Assembly (NCBI RefSeq): GCF_003437035.1
Contig: NZ_QSRL01000001.1
Location: 372,001 to 436,000, forward strand
DNA length: 64,000 nucleotides
DNA from: Collinsella sp. TF08-11AT
GTDB taxonomy: Bacteria; Actinomycetota; Coriobacteriia; Coriobacteriales; Coriobacteriaceae
Direction of reading: 5' to 3'
The stretch's first letter is position 1, and each line of letters starts with the position of its first letter. The position numbers and the translations under genes were made by a program. The notes beneath the pieces were generated by a model. The model saw nothing but the letters and a program-made list of their open reading frames with translations, had not been told where the DNA came from and did not search any database. Positions 16,453 through 24,852 of the stretch are shown one piece after another.

Positions 16453-16920
16453 TTAGCCGAGGATCCCGATGAGCTCGAGTGCGCGCGCGGGCGTCAAGCA
16501 TACCTCGGGCATCGTCTCCAACATGCGTCGGTCGCTCGTGACTACGTAGTCAACATCCGCCGTATCGCCCGAGGCGATAATGAGATTGTCCTCGAGGTCC
16601 GGCATGCGCTTGCCAAGCATGCGCGCCATCTCGCACTCCGCCATCGAAAGCGGGGAAGCCGTTGCCACCTGCATCATATGCTCGACGCATGCCCATGCAG
16701 CCGGACCGAACGAAGCGTTAATCCCATTCACATTCCGTCGAGCTAGACGCCGAGGCAAGATGTAGAACACGTCCTTTGCCGTCGTTGGCGCGTACAGAAG
16801 GTCGATCTTTCCCGCTTCGGCCAGTTCAACCAATCTTCTCACGTTGTCGAATGCGCCCTCTTGCAGGTAGTAATCAAGCCAAACATTCGTGTCCACCAAG
16901 AGCCGCTTTGCCTCGATCAT
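16453..16920 (-). CDS. PIN-domain toxin (VapC-like RNase)
   Basis: A 155-residue PIN-domain protein. The acidic residues expected at the Mg2+ site are present: LLVDTNVWLDYY (~6-17), the acidic MPDLEDNLII (~106) and DVDYVVTSDRRM (~121). It likely cleaves RNA when released from its antitoxin. Its ATG overlaps the antitoxin stop as ATGA (16917-16920), the usual sign of a toxin-antitoxin operon; a TTG six bases earlier is a less likely start. Confidence 0.85.
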   Translation of the reverse strand: MIEAKRLLVDTNVWLDYYLQEGAFDNVRRLVELAEAGKIDLLYAPTTAKDVFYILPRRLARRNVNGINASFGPAAWACVEHMMQVATASPLSMAECEMARMLGKRMPDLEDNLIIASGDTADVDYVVTSDRRMLETMPEVCLTPARALELIGILG

Positions 16921-17261
16921 CGGCAATTCGCCTCGATGTCGGCAATCATCGCGTCATACATATCATCTCGTACGGCATCCCAGTCTTCCGCAGATGATCC
17001 ACCTGGCGCAAAATCCGAAGCGCTTAGCCCCAACGAGGAAAAAGCTAGGCCACACCCCTGCTCGGCCAGGCTCTCCGCACGGGGCGCCTCGCGCTTATCC
17101 GCCACCATAAATCCCGGCAACGTTTGATGCTCGACAAGATAGACCCAAAGCGCACGAATAGCATCGCTCGCCCCCAATCCATTGCGAGTTAGGACCGCGT
17201 CGCCACCAGCCTTGAGCATAGGATCGATTCGCGTGTTGAGCTGCACCGTTGCTGTACCCAT
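16917..17261 (-). CDS. RelB/DinJ-like antitoxin
   Basis: A 114-residue protein. The N terminus has the ribbon-helix-helix pattern of DinJ/RelB (VQLNTRIDPMLKAGGDAVLT ... GLGASDAIRALWVYLVEHQTLP). A variable, acidic C-terminal half (DDMYDAMIADIEANCR) probably wraps the toxin. It precedes and overlaps a PIN toxin; DinJ-type antitoxins more often pair with RelE/YafQ toxins, so the combination is less usual. GAGGAG precedes the ATG, and a palindromic operator overlaps the promoter upstream. Confidence 0.82.
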   Translation of the reverse strand: MGTATVQLNTRIDPMLKAGGDAVLTRNGLGASDAIRALWVYLVEHQTLPGFMVADKREAPRAESLAEQGCGLAFSSLGLSASDFAPGGSSAEDWDAVRDDMYDAMIADIEANCR

Positions 17262-17277
17262 AGCGGCTCCTCTCTAT

Positions 17278-17313
17278 CTGCTAGCAGTATAGCAAACATG
17301 AAAGGCCACGCAA
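17278..17313 (-). promoter_or_regulatory. Promoter and operator of the toxin-antitoxin operon
   Basis: On the minus strand, TTGCGT (17308-17313) and TATACT (17286-17291) are separated by 16 bp, about 30 bp before the antitoxin start. The perfect palindrome CTGCTAGCAG (17278-17287) touches the -10 box and is a good operator candidate for autorepression. Confidence 0.6.
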
Positions 17314-17315
17314 AA

Positions 17316-17343
17316 GGGCCCCGCCCGCACACGGACGAGGCCC
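17316..17343 (-). terminator. Terminator downstream of purN
   Basis: On the minus strand the stem GGGCCTCGTCCG pairs with CGGGCGGGGCCC and is followed by TTTT. It lies ~70 bp past the purN stop and just before the toxin-antitoxin promoter. Confidence 0.75.
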
Positions 17344-17412
17344 TATCAGATTTCTTGGTTCTGATGAAGCTTTTACATCTCAAGGAAACCAAGGAGACCC
17401 TTTTTCAAGCGA

Positions 17413-18111
17413 CTAGCGCGCCGGGTCAACTGCCACCTTGCCGTTCTCCAGCACGTGGATGCGACCGTCGGCGAGCATTTGCACGACCTCGGGATACAGC
17501 ACGTGCTCAATCGCGTGGATGTGCTCCTCGAGCGTGTCGACATCCCAGCCCTCCTCAACAGCCAGTGTGCGCTGGGCGATGATGGGACCGTTGTCGTAGA
17601 TCTCGTTGGCAAAATGCACGGTCACGCCAGTTACCTTGACGCCGCGCGCAAAGGCATCGTCAATCGCATGCGCACCGGTAAAGCTCGGCAGCAGCGCCGG
17701 ATGCAGGTTGACCACGCGATTGGGGAACGCCGCCAGCAGCGGCGTGTGCACCATGCGCATATAGCCGGCCATGACCACATACTCGCAGCCGCGCTCGAGA
17801 AGCTCGTGCGCGATGATCTCGTCGGCGGCAATAGGGTCGGCGTAGACATCCTTGGACAGCGTGAGCGTCTGGATGCCCGCGCGCTCAGCGCGCTGCAGGC
17901 CCTTGGCCGAAGGACGGCTCGACACCACAAGCTCAATCGAAGCGTTGAGCTTGCCGGCGGCGATCAGATCGATCAGCGCCTGCAGGTTGGTACCCGAACC
18001 GCTGATGAGCACACCGATCTTGAGCGGCTCTGCCGTATCGGTGCCGGTCGGACGGGTGTAGGGCACAAAGCCCAGGCCCTCACTAGCAGCCATCTGATCG
18101 TTAGCGCTCAT
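17413..18111 (-). CDS. purN: Phosphoribosylglycinamide formyltransferase 1
   Basis: Transfers a formyl group from 10-formyltetrahydrofolate to GAR in step 3 of purine synthesis. 232 residues. IGVLISGSGTNLQALIDL (~32) is the phosphate-binding loop. MAGYMRM and VVNLHPALLPSFTGAHAIDDA (~127-147) hold the catalytic Asn/His, and GVTVHFANEIYDNGPIIAQ has the catalytic Asp. The first ~28 residues are an extra tail. It overlaps purM by 11 bp, so the two are translationally coupled at the end of purF-purM-purN. Confidence 0.95.
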   Translation of the reverse strand: MSANDQMAASEGLGFVPYTRPTGTDTAEPLKIGVLISGSGTNLQALIDLIAAGKLNASIELVVSSRPSAKGLQRAERAGIQTLTLSKDVYADPIAADEIIAHELLERGCEYVVMAGYMRMVHTPLLAAFPNRVVNLHPALLPSFTGAHAIDDAFARGVKVTGVTVHFANEIYDNGPIIAQRTLAVEEGWDVDTLEEHIHAIEHVLYPEVVQMLADGRIHVLENGKVAVDPAR

Positions 18112-19204
18112 CGGAGTACACGACCTTACCGGAACCCTCGACGCACTCGCCCACGCGGAACGGCTTCTCGCCCAGCGCGACCAGGGCCTCGGTAACCGCG
18201 GCCTCGTCCTCGGGGGCGACGATCAGGCACAGGCCGACGCCCATGTTGAAGGTCTTGCATGCCTCGTTGGGCGCGAGCTCGGCCTGGCGCGACACGTAGG
18301 TGATGACGGGCGGAACGTCCCAACCCATCTCGGCACCGTTGCGGGTGACCACGGCGTCGACGTCGTCGGCAAGCGCGCGGTTGAGGTTCTCGGTGATGCC
18401 GCCGCCGGTGATATGGGCAATGGCGTGAACGTTGGCGCCACCGCGGAGCAGCTCCAGAATCGGCTTGACGTAGATGCGCGTGGGGGCCAGCAGGGCGTCT
18501 GCCAGCGATGCACCACCAAGCTCCTCGAGCGGACGGCTCAGTTCCTCGGCCTTAGCGGCGGCCTCGGTCGTACCCGGCTTGATGCCGTCAACGCCGATGA
18601 CCTTGCGCACGAGCGAGTAGCCGTTGGAGTGCACGCCGGTGGAAGGCAGGCCCAGGATCACATCGCCGGGGCGAACGTTCGCGGGGTCGAGCATCTTGGG
18701 ACGATCGACAACACCCACGGTAAAGCCGGCGAGGTCGTAGTCGGCCGGAGCCATGACGCCCGGGTGCTCGGCCATCTCGCCGCCCACGAGCGCGCAGCCC
18801 GCGAGCTTGCAGCCGTCGGCCACACCCTTGATGATCTTTGCCATGTGCTCGGCCTCGATGTGACCGATGGCAACGTAGTCCAGGAAGAACAGCGGCTCGG
18901 CGCCCGAAGCCAAAATGTCGTTGACGCACATGGCGACCAGGTCCTGGCCCACCGTCTCGTGACGGTCCATGATCTGGGCGAGCACGAGCTTGGTGCCGAC
19001 GCCGTCGGTACCGCTGATCAGGATCGGGTCTTCCATATCCTTGAGCGCGGCGGCCGAGAACAGGCCACCAAAGCCACCGATGCCGCCGATAACCTCGGGG
19101 CGGTTGGTGTCCTTGACCATCCGCTTAATAGCGTCGACGGCGCGGCCGCCCTCGGCGGTATCGACGCCGGCGTCCTCATACGTCACATGCTTGCTGTCGC
19201 TCAT
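18101..19204 (-). CDS. purM: Phosphoribosylformylglycinamidine cyclo-ligase (AIR synthetase)
   Basis: Closes the imidazole ring in step 5 of purine synthesis using ATP. 367 residues. VTYEDAGVDTAEGGRAVDAI at the N terminus, GIGGFGGLF, ISGTDGVGTKLVLAQ, ALVGGEMAEHPGVM and AHITGGGITENLNRAL (~265) are family signatures. GAGAGGAAGG precedes the ATG. It lies between purF and purN in a minus-strand cluster. Confidence 0.96.
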   Translation of the reverse strand: MSDSKHVTYEDAGVDTAEGGRAVDAIKRMVKDTNRPEVIGGIGGFGGLFSAAALKDMEDPILISGTDGVGTKLVLAQIMDRHETVGQDLVAMCVNDILASGAEPLFFLDYVAIGHIEAEHMAKIIKGVADGCKLAGCALVGGEMAEHPGVMAPADYDLAGFTVGVVDRPKMLDPANVRPGDVILGLPSTGVHSNGYSLVRKVIGVDGIKPGTTEAAAKAEELSRPLEELGGASLADALLAPTRIYVKPILELLRGGANVHAIAHITGGGITENLNRALADDVDAVVTRNGAEMGWDVPPVITYVSRQAELAPNEACKTFNMGVGLCLIVAPEDEAAVTEALVALGEKPFRVGECVEGSGKVVYSDER

Positions 19205-19323
19205 CTGAGCCTTCCTCTCCCATTACCGTGGCGCCGCGCGGGCGCCAAGCGGTGCTCATAGTTGCGTTCATTTCGGCGCGCGCCATAACAGCACGCGCCG
19301 TCATATCAACAAAACAGCAGGTG

Positions 19324-19362
19324 AAACCTACCAAAATAAACCTGTCCCTAAATGGCAGGTTT
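19324..19362 (-). repeat. Short palindromic repeat (AGGGA family) at the purF stop
   Basis: AAACCTACC/GGCAGGTTT stem, minus-strand core TTTAGGGACAGGTTTATTTT. It begins at the last base of the purF stop codon, exactly as the related copy at 2223-2259 does for pth. Confidence 0.65.
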
Positions 19363-21032
19363 TAGGCCCCGCCGTGTTCCTCTTCCCAGCTGCGGTCGTC
19401 GTATTTCTCGATCACGGCGTCGTCGTCAAAGTGCAGCGGCTTGTCCAGGTTGCGGGGCTTAAAGCCCTCCATGAACTTGTCGCGGCCAAAGCTCTCGGGA
19501 ATCGCCACGGGGTAGCGTCCAGTAAAGCACGCATCGCAGTAGCCGCCCTTGGGCATGACCTTCAGCAGGCCCTCGACCGAAAGGAAGGCCAGCGAATCGG
19601 CGCCGATATACTCGCAAATCTCGTCGACCGTCTTGTTGGCGCTGATAAGCTGCGACTGCACGTCGGTATCGATACCGTAGAAACACGGCCAGATGACCTC
19701 GGGCGAGTTGATGCGGATATGAATCTCCTTGGCGCCGGCGTTGCGCAGCATCTTGACGAGCTGCACCATGGTGGTGCCGCGCACGATGGAGTCGTCGATG
19801 ACGACCAGGCGCTTGCCCTCGATGTTGTCGCGCAGCGGGTTGAGCTTCATGCGCACGCCCATGGCGCGCAGCTCCTGCGTGGGCTCGATAAACGTACGGC
19901 CCACGTAGCGGTTCTTGATGAGGCCCTCGCCAAAGGGAATACCGCTCTCGTGCGAATACCCCTCCGCGGGCGGCAAGCCGGAGTCGGGCACGCCGATGAC
20001 CAGGTCGGCCTCGACGGGCTCCTCGTGTGCCAGCTGACGACCCATGTCGTAACGGCAGGCATAGACGCTCTTGCCGTTCATGATGGAGTCGGGGCGGGCA
20101 AAGTAGACCTGCTCAAAGATGCAGTTAGCAGGCTCTTCGGCGGCAGGCACGCCCTGCTCGGACACAAGGCCCTCGGCGCTGATGCGCAAAATCTCGCCGG
20201 GACGGACGTCACGGACGTACTCGGCACCCACGATGTCGAGTGCGCAGGTCTCGGAGGCAACGACCCAGCCGCCGGCGCGCGTGACACGGACGGCGGAGTC
20301 GACCGTCGCGGCGCCGTCCTGCGACGGCAGCTGCGAAACGGATGCGGCATCGGCCTGGTCCAGGCCCTCGTCCACCAGCTTGCCCAGCACGAGCGGGCGA
20401 ATGCCGTGCGGATCGCGAAATGCGTAGAGCGCCTGCTCGTTGATGAGCGTCATGGCGTAGCCGCCGCGCACGAGCTCCATGGTCTTGCGAATGCCCTCAC
20501 GCAGATGGCCCGTACGCTGAGTAAAGTAGCCGATAAGCTTAGTCGCGACCTCGGAATCCGAATTGGAGAGGAACGGCACGCCCAGCTCGATCAGCTGACG
20601 GCGCAACTCGTCGGTGTTGACCAGAGTGCCGTTGTGAGCAAGCGCGATAATGACGCTGTTGATGGTGGAAAGATGCGGCTGCGAGGCTTCCCAGCTCTTG
20701 GCGCCGGCGGTGCCATAGCGCACGTGGCCCACGGCCAGCTGGCCGGAGAGCGTCGACAGGTCGGCGTTGGAGAACACGCGATCGAGCAGTCCCAGGTCTT
20801 TGCGAACCATAACCGTGCCGCCGTCGCCCACGGCGATTCCCGCCGATTCCTGGCCGCGATGCTGCAGCGCGCGCAGACCAAAGTACGTCAGTCGAGCCAC
20901 ATCGCGATCGGGTGCCCACACACCAAAAATGCCGCATTCCTCATGCAGCTGGTCGGAGTCCGGATCATACGTCGACATGGTCTTCACCTGTCCCGCGGCA
21001 CGCTCGGCCGCGTGGATGGTTTCTTGAGACAT
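19362..21032 (-). CDS. purF: Amidophosphoribosyltransferase
   Basis: Commits PRPP to purine synthesis by glutamine-dependent amination. 556 residues. A propeptide of ~32 residues precedes the N-terminal nucleophile cysteine in LHEECGIFGVW, so self-processing is expected. The glutaminase half shows GLRALQHRGQESAGIAV and HNGTLVN. The transferase half has the PRPP motif VVIDDSIVRGTTM (~390), then CDACFTGRYPVAIP near the end. It has its own promoter upstream and is the first gene of purF-purM-purN. Confidence 0.96.
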   Translation of the reverse strand: MSQETIHAAERAAGQVKTMSTYDPDSDQLHEECGIFGVWAPDRDVARLTYFGLRALQHRGQESAGIAVGDGGTVMVRKDLGLLDRVFSNADLSTLSGQLAVGHVRYGTAGAKSWEASQPHLSTINSVIIALAHNGTLVNTDELRRQLIELGVPFLSNSDSEVATKLIGYFTQRTGHLREGIRKTMELVRGGYAMTLINEQALYAFRDPHGIRPLVLGKLVDEGLDQADAASVSQLPSQDGAATVDSAVRVTRAGGWVVASETCALDIVGAEYVRDVRPGEILRISAEGLVSEQGVPAAEEPANCIFEQVYFARPDSIMNGKSVYACRYDMGRQLAHEEPVEADLVIGVPDSGLPPAEGYSHESGIPFGEGLIKNRYVGRTFIEPTQELRAMGVRMKLNPLRDNIEGKRLVVIDDSIVRGTTMVQLVKMLRNAGAKEIHIRINSPEVIWPCFYGIDTDVQSQLISANKTVDEICEYIGADSLAFLSVEGLLKVMPKGGYCDACFTGRYPVAIPESFGRDKFMEGFKPRNLDKPLHFDDDAVIEKYDDRSWEEEHGGA

Positions 21033-21073
21033 GGCATCCCCTCAGAGCCTCGTTATTTGGCGTTACCTGCCCT

Positions 21074-21079
21074 ATTATA
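21074..21079 (-). promoter_or_regulatory. Promoter -10 of purF
   Basis: Minus-strand TATAAT in TGCGTATAATAGGGCAG, ~42 bp before the purF start. The -35 is weak. Confidence 0.5.
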
Positions 21080-21138
21080 CGCACGGCAAGACAAGCACTC
21101 CCGCGCATGAACAGCGCTTTTTAAAAGCCCACCGAGCT

Positions 21139-21144
21139 TATAAT
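21139..21144 (+). promoter_or_regulatory. Promoter -10 of the CmpB-like gene
   Basis: TATAAT in GAGCTTATAATCC, implying a leader of ~175 nt before the start codon at 21327. No riboswitch was recognised in this leader. Confidence 0.4.
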
Positions 21145-21326
21145 CCGTTTTGCAGCCAAACATTTTATTGGGCAACCGCCTCGGGGCCGACGATCCCGCA
21201 TACTTCCGTTACGACGCGTCTCGCCCGCCGTTGGGGCTTGCATTGTTGCAATTGGGACGTTCGTCCTGTCTTTTGGCAGGTCGGCGGCGTATCCTTGTAC
21301 CTACAGCAAAACGAGAAAGGTTATGT

Positions 21327-22556
21327 ATGGATCGAAACGAACTCGACCCCAGCGTCCCCAGCGCCACGGAGGTCAAGAAGATCCCCCTCATCATTAAGGT
21401 GTACGCCGTCCTGTGCATCCTGTCCGGCGTGGGCACGCTCCCTTCGGTCGGCGCCTTTATGTGGCAGGTCATCACCGCGCTCATCAACGGCAACGCCGCC
21501 GCCAAGCTCGGCGACAACACGCTCGTCGCGGTCGGCCTTATCGTCGCCGGCATCATGCTCTCTGCGGCAAGCGCCGTCATCCTGATCATCTTTGGCCTGG
21601 ACCTTATCAAAAACCAGCGCCGCAACGCCGCTCGCCTGTCCTATATCCTTATCGCGTTTACCGTCGTCGAGCTTTTGGTTGACGTGATGCTCCAGGGCAT
21701 CGGGCCCTTCTTGCTTCGCCCTGCCATCCAGCTCGGCATCCTCGTCGCGCTTTCGGCCACCGTCGACCCCACGCTGCGGCAGGAGCGCGAGCTGCAGCGC
21801 CGCCTGCAGGAGATGCTCGATCGCGACGCCGCCGCCGAGGGCATGCTCGGGCGCGATGAAACCGGCGAAGGCTACATCAAGCTCAACTACTTCAACCTGT
21901 TCTGGGTATTCTTTGTCTGCTGCATACTCGGCCTGATCGCCGAGGACATCTGGCACATGACGGTCGACGACCCGGGCGTCTACCAGAACCGCGCCGGCAT
22001 GCTGTTTGGCCCCTTCAGCCCCATCTACGGATTTGGCGCCGTGCTCATGACCATGGTGCTCAACCGCTTCTATAAAAAGAACCCCATCATTATCTTTTTG
22101 GTGAGCGCACTGCTCGGTGCAAGCTTTGAGGTGTTCGTGGGCTGGTTTATGCAAACCTCGTTTGGCGTGGTATCGTGGAGCTACTCGCATATGAAGCTCT
22201 TTGGCATGCCCGATCCGCTCGCCGTCCTTACGGGCGGACGTACCTGCACGGGCTTTGCCTGTCTGTGGGGCCTGGGCGGACTCATCTGGATCAAGCTGCT
22301 GCTGCCGAGGCTGCTCAAGCTCATCAACATGATTCCATGGAAGAGCCGCTACTCGGCTACCGTCATCTTCACCATCATTATGCTGGTCGATGGCGTTATG
22401 ACGCTGCAGTCGCTCGATTATTGGTATCAGCGCGTCAACGGCACGGAACCGGATATTCCCGTTGCGCAGTTCTACGGCAAGTACTTCGATAATGACTTTA
22501 TGGAGAATCGCTTCCAGAGCATGACCATGAGCCCCAAGGATGCGACGCGCGTGTAG
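21327..22556 (+). CDS. Putative ABC transporter permease, CmpB family (integral membrane)
   Basis: A 409-residue polytopic membrane protein. An N-terminal four-helix part (IIKVYAVLCILSGVGTLPSV; LVAVGLIVAGIMLSAASAV) is followed by a cytoplasmic charged linker. The C-terminal half contains the CmpB-type segment NRAGMLFGPFSPIYGFGAVL (~225), then ALLGASFEVFVGWFMQTSFG and LGGLIWIKLLLPRLL. The family is annotated as a putative ABC permease, but no ATPase is adjacent and function is unproven. ATG 21327 follows AGAAAGG; the ATG four bases earlier is out of frame. A strong terminator follows. Confidence 0.8.
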   Translation: MDRNELDPSVPSATEVKKIPLIIKVYAVLCILSGVGTLPSVGAFMWQVITALINGNAAAKLGDNTLVAVGLIVAGIMLSAASAVILIIFGLDLIKNQRRNAARLSYILIAFTVVELLVDVMLQGIGPFLLRPAIQLGILVALSATVDPTLRQERELQRRLQEMLDRDAAAEGMLGRDETGEGYIKLNYFNLFWVFFVCCILGLIAEDIWHMTVDDPGVYQNRAGMLFGPFSPIYGFGAVLMTMVLNRFYKKNPIIIFLVSALLGASFEVFVGWFMQTSFGVVSWSYSHMKLFGMPDPLAVLTGGRTCTGFACLWGLGGLIWIKLLLPRLLKLINMIPWKSRYSATVIFTIIMLVDGVMTLQSLDYWYQRVNGTEPDIPVAQFYGKYFDNDFMENRFQSMTMSPKDATRV

Positions 22557-22580
22557 CGCCAACCGCGCCCAAAACGCAAA

Positions 22581-22617
22581 ATGCCCGCCGGTATCACACG
22601 TACCGGCGGGCATTTTT
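22581..22617 (+). terminator. Rho-independent terminator
   Basis: ATGCCCGCCGGTA/TACCGGCGGGCAT stem followed by TTTT, and A-rich upstream. It serves the CmpB-like gene and perhaps the convergent MoaE-like gene. Confidence 0.9.
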
Positions 22618-22646
22618 ATAAACGATCCTTCTATCGACGCAAGCCT

Positions 22647-23063
22647 CTACTCCTCGCGCTCGACCTCACTCACGCATTCATTCTTGATGGTGCCAACGAG
22701 CGCCTGCAGCGCATCGACCACGTGCGGGCGAATGTCCCCGCCGATGAGCACGAGCATGATGTCGTCACCTACGGCAAGCTCACCGCTTGCCAGCCACACG
22801 CGCACATAGCCGATACCCGGCATCGCGCGCGTCGCCTCGATGGCGGCCTGTACCTTGCTGGCGTCGTAGCCAAACACCATGCCGCCCACCTTGTGGCCCG
22901 GCGCCACGCCATCGGTCTCGACTCCGCGCACCTCGGCCTTGGGCGTCGCACGCACCACACCGTTGTGTGTCAGATACATACCGCACGCAGGTGCCGACGA
23001 ATCGGCCTTGGCCTCGCGCAGCCAAGCATCAACCGAAGGCATCGTTTTGCCATTCTCGAGCAT
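22647..23063 (-). CDS. MoaE-like protein (molybdopterin synthase large-subunit fold)
   Basis: 138 residues. The layout resembles MoaE: GVVRATPKAEVRGV, then a helix KVQAAIEATRAMPGIGYVRV, then WLASGELAVGDDIMLVLIGG, then HVVDALQALVGTIKNEC. In MoaE the corresponding segments bind MoaD and substrate, but the usual C-terminal lysine-containing WKKE element is replaced by CVSEVEREE. No other moa genes are adjacent. A true molybdopterin role is uncertain. ATG follows GGGAGAAATA. Confidence 0.6.
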   Translation of the reverse strand: MLENGKTMPSVDAWLREAKADSSAPACGMYLTHNGVVRATPKAEVRGVETDGVAPGHKVGGMVFGYDASKVQAAIEATRAMPGIGYVRVWLASGELAVGDDIMLVLIGGDIRPHVVDALQALVGTIKNECVSEVEREE

Positions 23064-23130
23064 TATTTCTCCCTTACCGTCGTCGAGTAGCCAATTTGGA
23101 ACGGGGCTTTTTTAGCTACTCTCGAACAAC

Positions 23131-24135
23131 TTATTCCTCGACCGGCGTGAGCACCATGACAGCACGCGTGTTGCTCAGCGATAACGAACGACAGGTCACA
23201 AGCGTTACGACCTTGGTTGCCGAGGCGGCGCGATCGCCCGCATCGCTCGCCACGGCAGAGGCACCGTCGAGCATCTCGGACAGGTAGTTCTTGAGCCCGT
23301 CGTCGCCCTCAAAATTGGGCGTGCGCGCCTTGGCATACGTGTCCTCGACAACTTTGGTCGCCAGTGGTCGCAGCTTATACGTAGCATCCCGTGTGATGTA
23401 ATACACGAACTCGATGCTATCGAACGTCGCCTGATCAGTGGTGTCCGAAATCACATTGAACATCGATCCGTCGTTCATATGGTGGCCGTAAATCGTGGTC
23501 TGCTGGTCAACCATTCCCGGCGCGGTATCGTCGCTGTCCAAGAAGATCGCACCCGATGCATTGGACGTACCGTCAAACAGCGTGTTGAGGTATTTGGAGT
23601 TGTTATTGGTCTGCACCACGGGATAGTTGATGTTGGTTCCCGGCACGTAAATCCAACCCACAATCTCGGGGTTCGTCTGAGCAAGCGCATCAAAGTCGAT
23701 AATCGGCACGCCGCTGGCGTCCTTATCGCTTACATATTGCTTCTCGATTTTCTGGTACGAATCGCTCGCCTGCTTATAGCCAATCTGAGCATTGATAAAG
23801 ATGGCAGCGGCGGCGACAATCAGACCGATGCCCACGATGATGAGCAAGATGGGAATGATGGATCGGCGTTTCTTACGCGGCTGCTCGGCATAGTTGGACG
23901 GCGCGTCACTCAGCTGCCTCGTCGTCCGAGCCTGCTTCTTTGCCGTGCCATATGACGAAGGGCGATACGCAGCCGGCGTATCCTGGCGGCGATGGGACGT
24001 CGGCGTTACGGAACGCGGCGCGCGCGGCTGCTGAGGAGAGGATGTCCGACCCTGCTGTGCCGCATGGGCAGCACCCGGCTTCGACGGATCGGGAATCTGA
24101 GAAGCCTTGAATCGTTTTCCCTGATAATCGGACAT
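23131..24135 (-). CDS. srtB: Class B sortase
   Basis: A membrane transpeptidase that cleaves sorting signals and links proteins to peptidoglycan or to each other. 334 residues. A long basic, proline-rich cytoplasmic N terminus (~1-105) precedes a membrane helix IIPILLIIVGIGLIVAAAAI. The catalytic domain has NPEIVGWIYVPGTNINYPVV, the histidine in TIYGHHMNDGSMF (~230), and the cysteine in VTLVTCRS (~310) followed by the arginine of SNTRAVMV. AAGGAGA precedes ATG 24135. Downstream of purE by 35 bp. It is the only sortase in the window and may process the LPXTG-like proteins here, or assemble the pilus in trans (inference). Confidence 0.9.
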   Translation of the reverse strand: MSDYQGKRFKASQIPDPSKPGAAHAAQQGRTSSPQQPRAPRSVTPTSHRRQDTPAAYRPSSYGTAKKQARTTRQLSDAPSNYAEQPRKKRRSIIPILLIIVGIGLIVAAAAIFINAQIGYKQASDSYQKIEKQYVSDKDASGVPIIDFDALAQTNPEIVGWIYVPGTNINYPVVQTNNNSKYLNTLFDGTSNASGAIFLDSDDTAPGMVDQQTTIYGHHMNDGSMFNVISDTTDQATFDSIEFVYYITRDATYKLRPLATKVVEDTYAKARTPNFEGDDGLKNYLSEMLDGASAVASDAGDRAASATKVVTLVTCRSLSLSNTRAVMVLTPVEE

Positions 24136-24170
24136 GGCTCTCCTTATACTGCGGTGAAACGGCGGAACGC

Positions 24171-24635
24171 CTAGGCGTCGGCCATCTCCTGCTTCATTTT
24201 CTCGATAACCTTGCGGTACTCGGGGTCGCAAGCACCCAGAATCTGCGTGGCATAGATGGCGGCGTTCTTGGCACCGTTGATGGCAACGCAGGCCACGGGC
24301 ACGCCCGAAGGCATCTGCACCATCGACAGCAGCGAATCCATACCGCCCAGGTCACTCGTCTTCATAGGCACGCCGATAACCGGCAGCGGCGTAAAGGCAG
24401 CCACGACACCACCCAAGTGGGCGGCCTTGCCGGCAGCGGCGATAATCACTTTGATACCGCGATCGGCGGCAGTCGAAGCCCACTCGTGGACCTTCGCCGG
24501 TGTGCGGTGTGCGCTCGCAATGACAAGCTCATAGGGCACGCCCAGCGCCTCGAGCTCGGCGGTGCAACCTTCCATAACGCCCAGATCGGACTTGGAGCCC
24601 ATGATGATCCCGACAACCGGCTTTTGATCTGCCAT
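24171..24635 (-). CDS. purE: 5-(carboxyamino)imidazole ribonucleotide mutase
   Basis: Rearranges N5-CAIR to CAIR in purine synthesis. 154 residues. VGIIMGSKSDLGVMEGCTAE (~8) and SAHRTPAKVHEWA (~43) are the substrate-binding motifs, GLMG-type loop residues appear in AAGKAAHLGGVVAAFTPLPVIGVP, and NGAKNAAIYATQIL is the C-terminal signature. ATG 24635 is chosen for the AGGAGG upstream. No purK is adjacent. It is cotranscribed with the class B sortase, an unusual partner. Confidence 0.95.
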   Translation of the reverse strand: MADQKPVVGIIMGSKSDLGVMEGCTAELEALGVPYELVIASAHRTPAKVHEWASTAADRGIKVIIAAAGKAAHLGGVVAAFTPLPVIGVPMKTSDLGGMDSLLSMVQMPSGVPVACVAINGAKNAAIYATQILGACDPEYRKVIEKMKQEMADA

Positions 24636-24793
24636 AAACAAAGACCTCCTGTTGAGAGCGGTGACGCGGCGGATCCGCGACCCTTAACTGCAAATAAATC
24701 AAGTATAGCCGCCGATGCTGATGTGTTCGGCGGGAGACGGAACGCTTTGCGAGATTAGGGCCGAAGGGTCGGAGCTTTCTGCCTACATTCAAA

Positions 24794-24834
24794 AAGCGTG
24801 CCCACCGTCCTTGGGTGGGGCGGCGGGCACGCTT
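24794..24834 (-). terminator. Terminator of the GH31 gene
   Basis: AAGCGTGCCC and GGGCACGCTT form the stem. On the minus strand it ends in TTTTT. It is ~20 bp past the GH31 stop codon. Confidence 0.85.
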
Positions 24835-24852
24835 GCTTAGCTGTTGCTGGGG

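Noticed and set aside
21145..21326. Long leader before the CmpB-like gene as a possible riboswitch.
   Set aside because: No known aptamer core was recognised; the leader length rests on a single tentative -10 box.
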